A stretch of 36,096 nucleotides of DNA from a virus. The DNA is taken from positions 1 through 36,096 of the IMG/VR virus record IMGVR_UViG_3300042868_005781; one strand, written 5' to 3'. Of the stretch, positions 34,946 through 36,096 are shown one piece after another. The position numbers were made by a program, and so were the translations under genes. How positions within the stretch are numbered: the stretch's first letter is position 1; each line of letters opens with the position of its first letter. Under the pieces are notes generated by a model. The model saw nothing but the letters and a program-made list of their open reading frames with translations. It was not told the origin of the DNA and did not search any database.

Positions 34946-36096
34946 TTATAAAGTGGCGTTTATTTTCAGCTTATTTCCCTCAGCAAGATCGCGCGCAATG
35001 TCCTCACTTACAACGTATGCTTGAAGCCTGTCTATCCTGTTGTTTATCGCGTCCGTCTTTGCCTCCATTACTTGCAAAAATTCATTCATGTTTCCCTGTA
35101 ATCCCAAGCCTTGAATCGGTGGGCTTATCGGTGGAACCATGCCACCCTCCGCAAAACCTTTGATACCAAGGCGCCTGAATGTTGGCGAACCGCCAAGTAA
35201 ACTTTGTTGACGTTGGTTCAATACAACCTCACCACGTTTAACGTATGCAAGTACATTGTCACCATTTGAGCGCGTTGGTATATTTTGCTTTTGATTCACC
35301 CGTTGCCCTGTGACAACGCCACCCTCTGCAAGTGGCTGGGCAATAATCGTTGCCGTTTGTATTCCTGCGAAAACACCTGCAGAAATGGCTGAACCAATAG
35401 TAAATGGCGGACCAGGTGGAACGGCTAAAGCCCTGTTTACCGCCAAAGCCCCTTGTATTATTGACTGAAGAATGGCTATTTTCTTTTCAGCCTTCGCCGC
35501 TTTTAATTGCAATGCTTCGGCTTCTTTGTTTCTTGATTCTAACAACGCCTTTTCCTGAACAATTTCTTTTTCTAATCTCCTCTTTTTTATGCCACTTGCT
35601 TTTTCTGCTTTGGCTTCAAGCGTTGCAATATTTTCTTCCGTTAACTCGATTTGTTCATTTAATTGGTCAGCATCCTTTTTAAAACGCGCTTGCTGTACCG
35701 TGGAAAAAAAGTCGGTGACTAAAGAAGCGGTTTGCAAATAAGTTTCAATTCTCTTTGCCCGTTCCTCTAAATCTTGTTCCTCTTTTTTCTTTTGTTCGTC
35801 CCTAAAGTCGTCCGCGTTTTTTGTAACCTCTTTAAACACCTTTTGAATATCTTCAACCTCCTTTTTTAATAATTCTGGCGGCTTTGTCGTCAATGGCAAG
35901 GTTGCAAGTTGTTCCGCGTTTTTCAAGTTATTAAGCAAGTTACCACGGGAAGCATCTGCTAAGATTTGGTTTTGTTGTTCAACCGCTGACTTGATTTGGT
36001 TATTAATTGCGTTCAACTTTACCGCCAGTTCTTTTTGTGTCCCTGAGCCAACCACGGCGTTGGAAAACGCGCTTTGCAATTTGCTTCGTTCATCTT
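34946..36096 (-). CDS. Tape measure protein, C-terminal part (cut by window edge)
   Basis: The frame is open through the window edge (codons for DERSK precede a TTG that is not a start), so only the last 383 residues are seen. Residues around 95-205 form a long coiled coil (FKKDADQLNEQIELTEENIA, KKRRLEKEIVQEKALLE). A hydrophobic stretch follows (FTIGSAISAGVFAGIQTATI), and the end has LAEGGVVTGQRVN, DNVLAYVKRGEVVLNQRQQ and KGFAEGGMVPP, the pattern of tape-measure C-termini. It sets tail length and is delivered with DNA. It is followed by head genes, an uncommon order. Confidence 0.8.
   Translation of the reverse strand, partial: DERSKLQSAFSNAVVGSGTQKELAVKLNAINNQIKSAVEQQNQILADASRGNLLNNLKNAEQLATLPLTTKPPELLKKEVEDIQKVFKEVTKNADDFRDEQKKKEEQDLEERAKRIETYLQTASLVTDFFSTVQQARFKKDADQLNEQIELTEENIATLEAKAEKASGIKKRRLEKEIVQEKALLESRNKEAEALQLKAAKAEKKIAILQSIIQGALAVNRALAVPPGPPFTIGSAISAGVFAGIQTATIIAQPLAEGGVVTGQRVNQKQNIPTRSNGDNVLAYVKRGEVVLNQRQQSLLGGSPTFRRLGIKGFAEGGMVPPISPPIQGLGLQGNMNEFLQVMEAKTDAINNRIDRLQAYVVSEDIARDLAEGNKLKINATL

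Noticed and set aside
1-36096. Window as a complete circular genome
   Set aside because: Joining base 36096 to base 1 does not keep the frame of either cut gene, and the tape measure lacks its N-terminal part.

Overview
The window is a stretch of tailed-phage genome whose host is most likely in the Bacteroidota. The host inference rests on A-rich 5' leaders in place of Shine-Dalgarno sites, TAnnTTTG-type -7 boxes, signal peptides ending in FAQ, fibre repeats of the IGIGTxxPxxKLxVxG kind, and a DUF5681-type small terminase. No integrase, repressor or DNA polymerase is visible, so a lytic lifestyle that uses the host polymerase is the simplest reading. Both ends cut genes: a tail gene at base 1 and the tape measure gene at base 36096. 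The true genome is therefore larger than the window.

Layout. (1) Bases 1-10613, minus strand: SSB, a small basic protein, a 57-aa protein, a glycosyltransferase, a ParB-like protein, a Mom-like DNA-modification enzyme, the terminase subunits, three tandem paralogous small genes, a tail-chaperone-like gene with a probable -1 frameshift, a tail-terminator/glycine-rich fusion, and small tail or fibre proteins. (2) Bases 10614-11293: a divergent control region with back-to-back -7 boxes, a 56-aa membrane protein, a tRNA-Leu-like element, inverted repeats, a hairpin and four 11-bp tandem repeats. (3) Bases 11294-24496, plus strand: early and replication genes. These include two methyltransferases (one fused to a ParB domain), an HTH replication protein, a RecB-like nuclease, a dATP/dGTP diphosphohydrolase-like protein, a dCTP deaminase, a membrane-anchored glucosaminidase-like protein, a RuvC-like resolvase and many small unknowns. 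(4) Bases 24561-36096, minus strand, read right to left: tape measure C-terminus, two small genes, ClpP-type prohead protease/scaffold, decoration protein, major capsid protein, a tail-tube-like protein, portal, head-tail connector, large fibre, and a lysis set (signal-peptide protein, holin, unknown, amidase).

The most unusual signal is a pair of about 92-nt, three-hairpin leader RNAs (12219-12312 and 14206-14296). Each lies 16-17 nt before a start codon. In both, 7 nt in the loop of hairpin 1 are complementary to 7 nt in the loop of hairpin 3, and two of those base pairs change in a compensatory way between the copies. I do not recognise this as a known RNA family. Other notable points are the T9 slippery site in the chaperone-like gene, a Mom/ParB/glycosyltransferase group beside a second ParB-methyltransferase fusion, a three-copy AT-rich promoter-like repeat, repeated 5' leader cassettes, and several paralogous small-gene families shared by the two arms.
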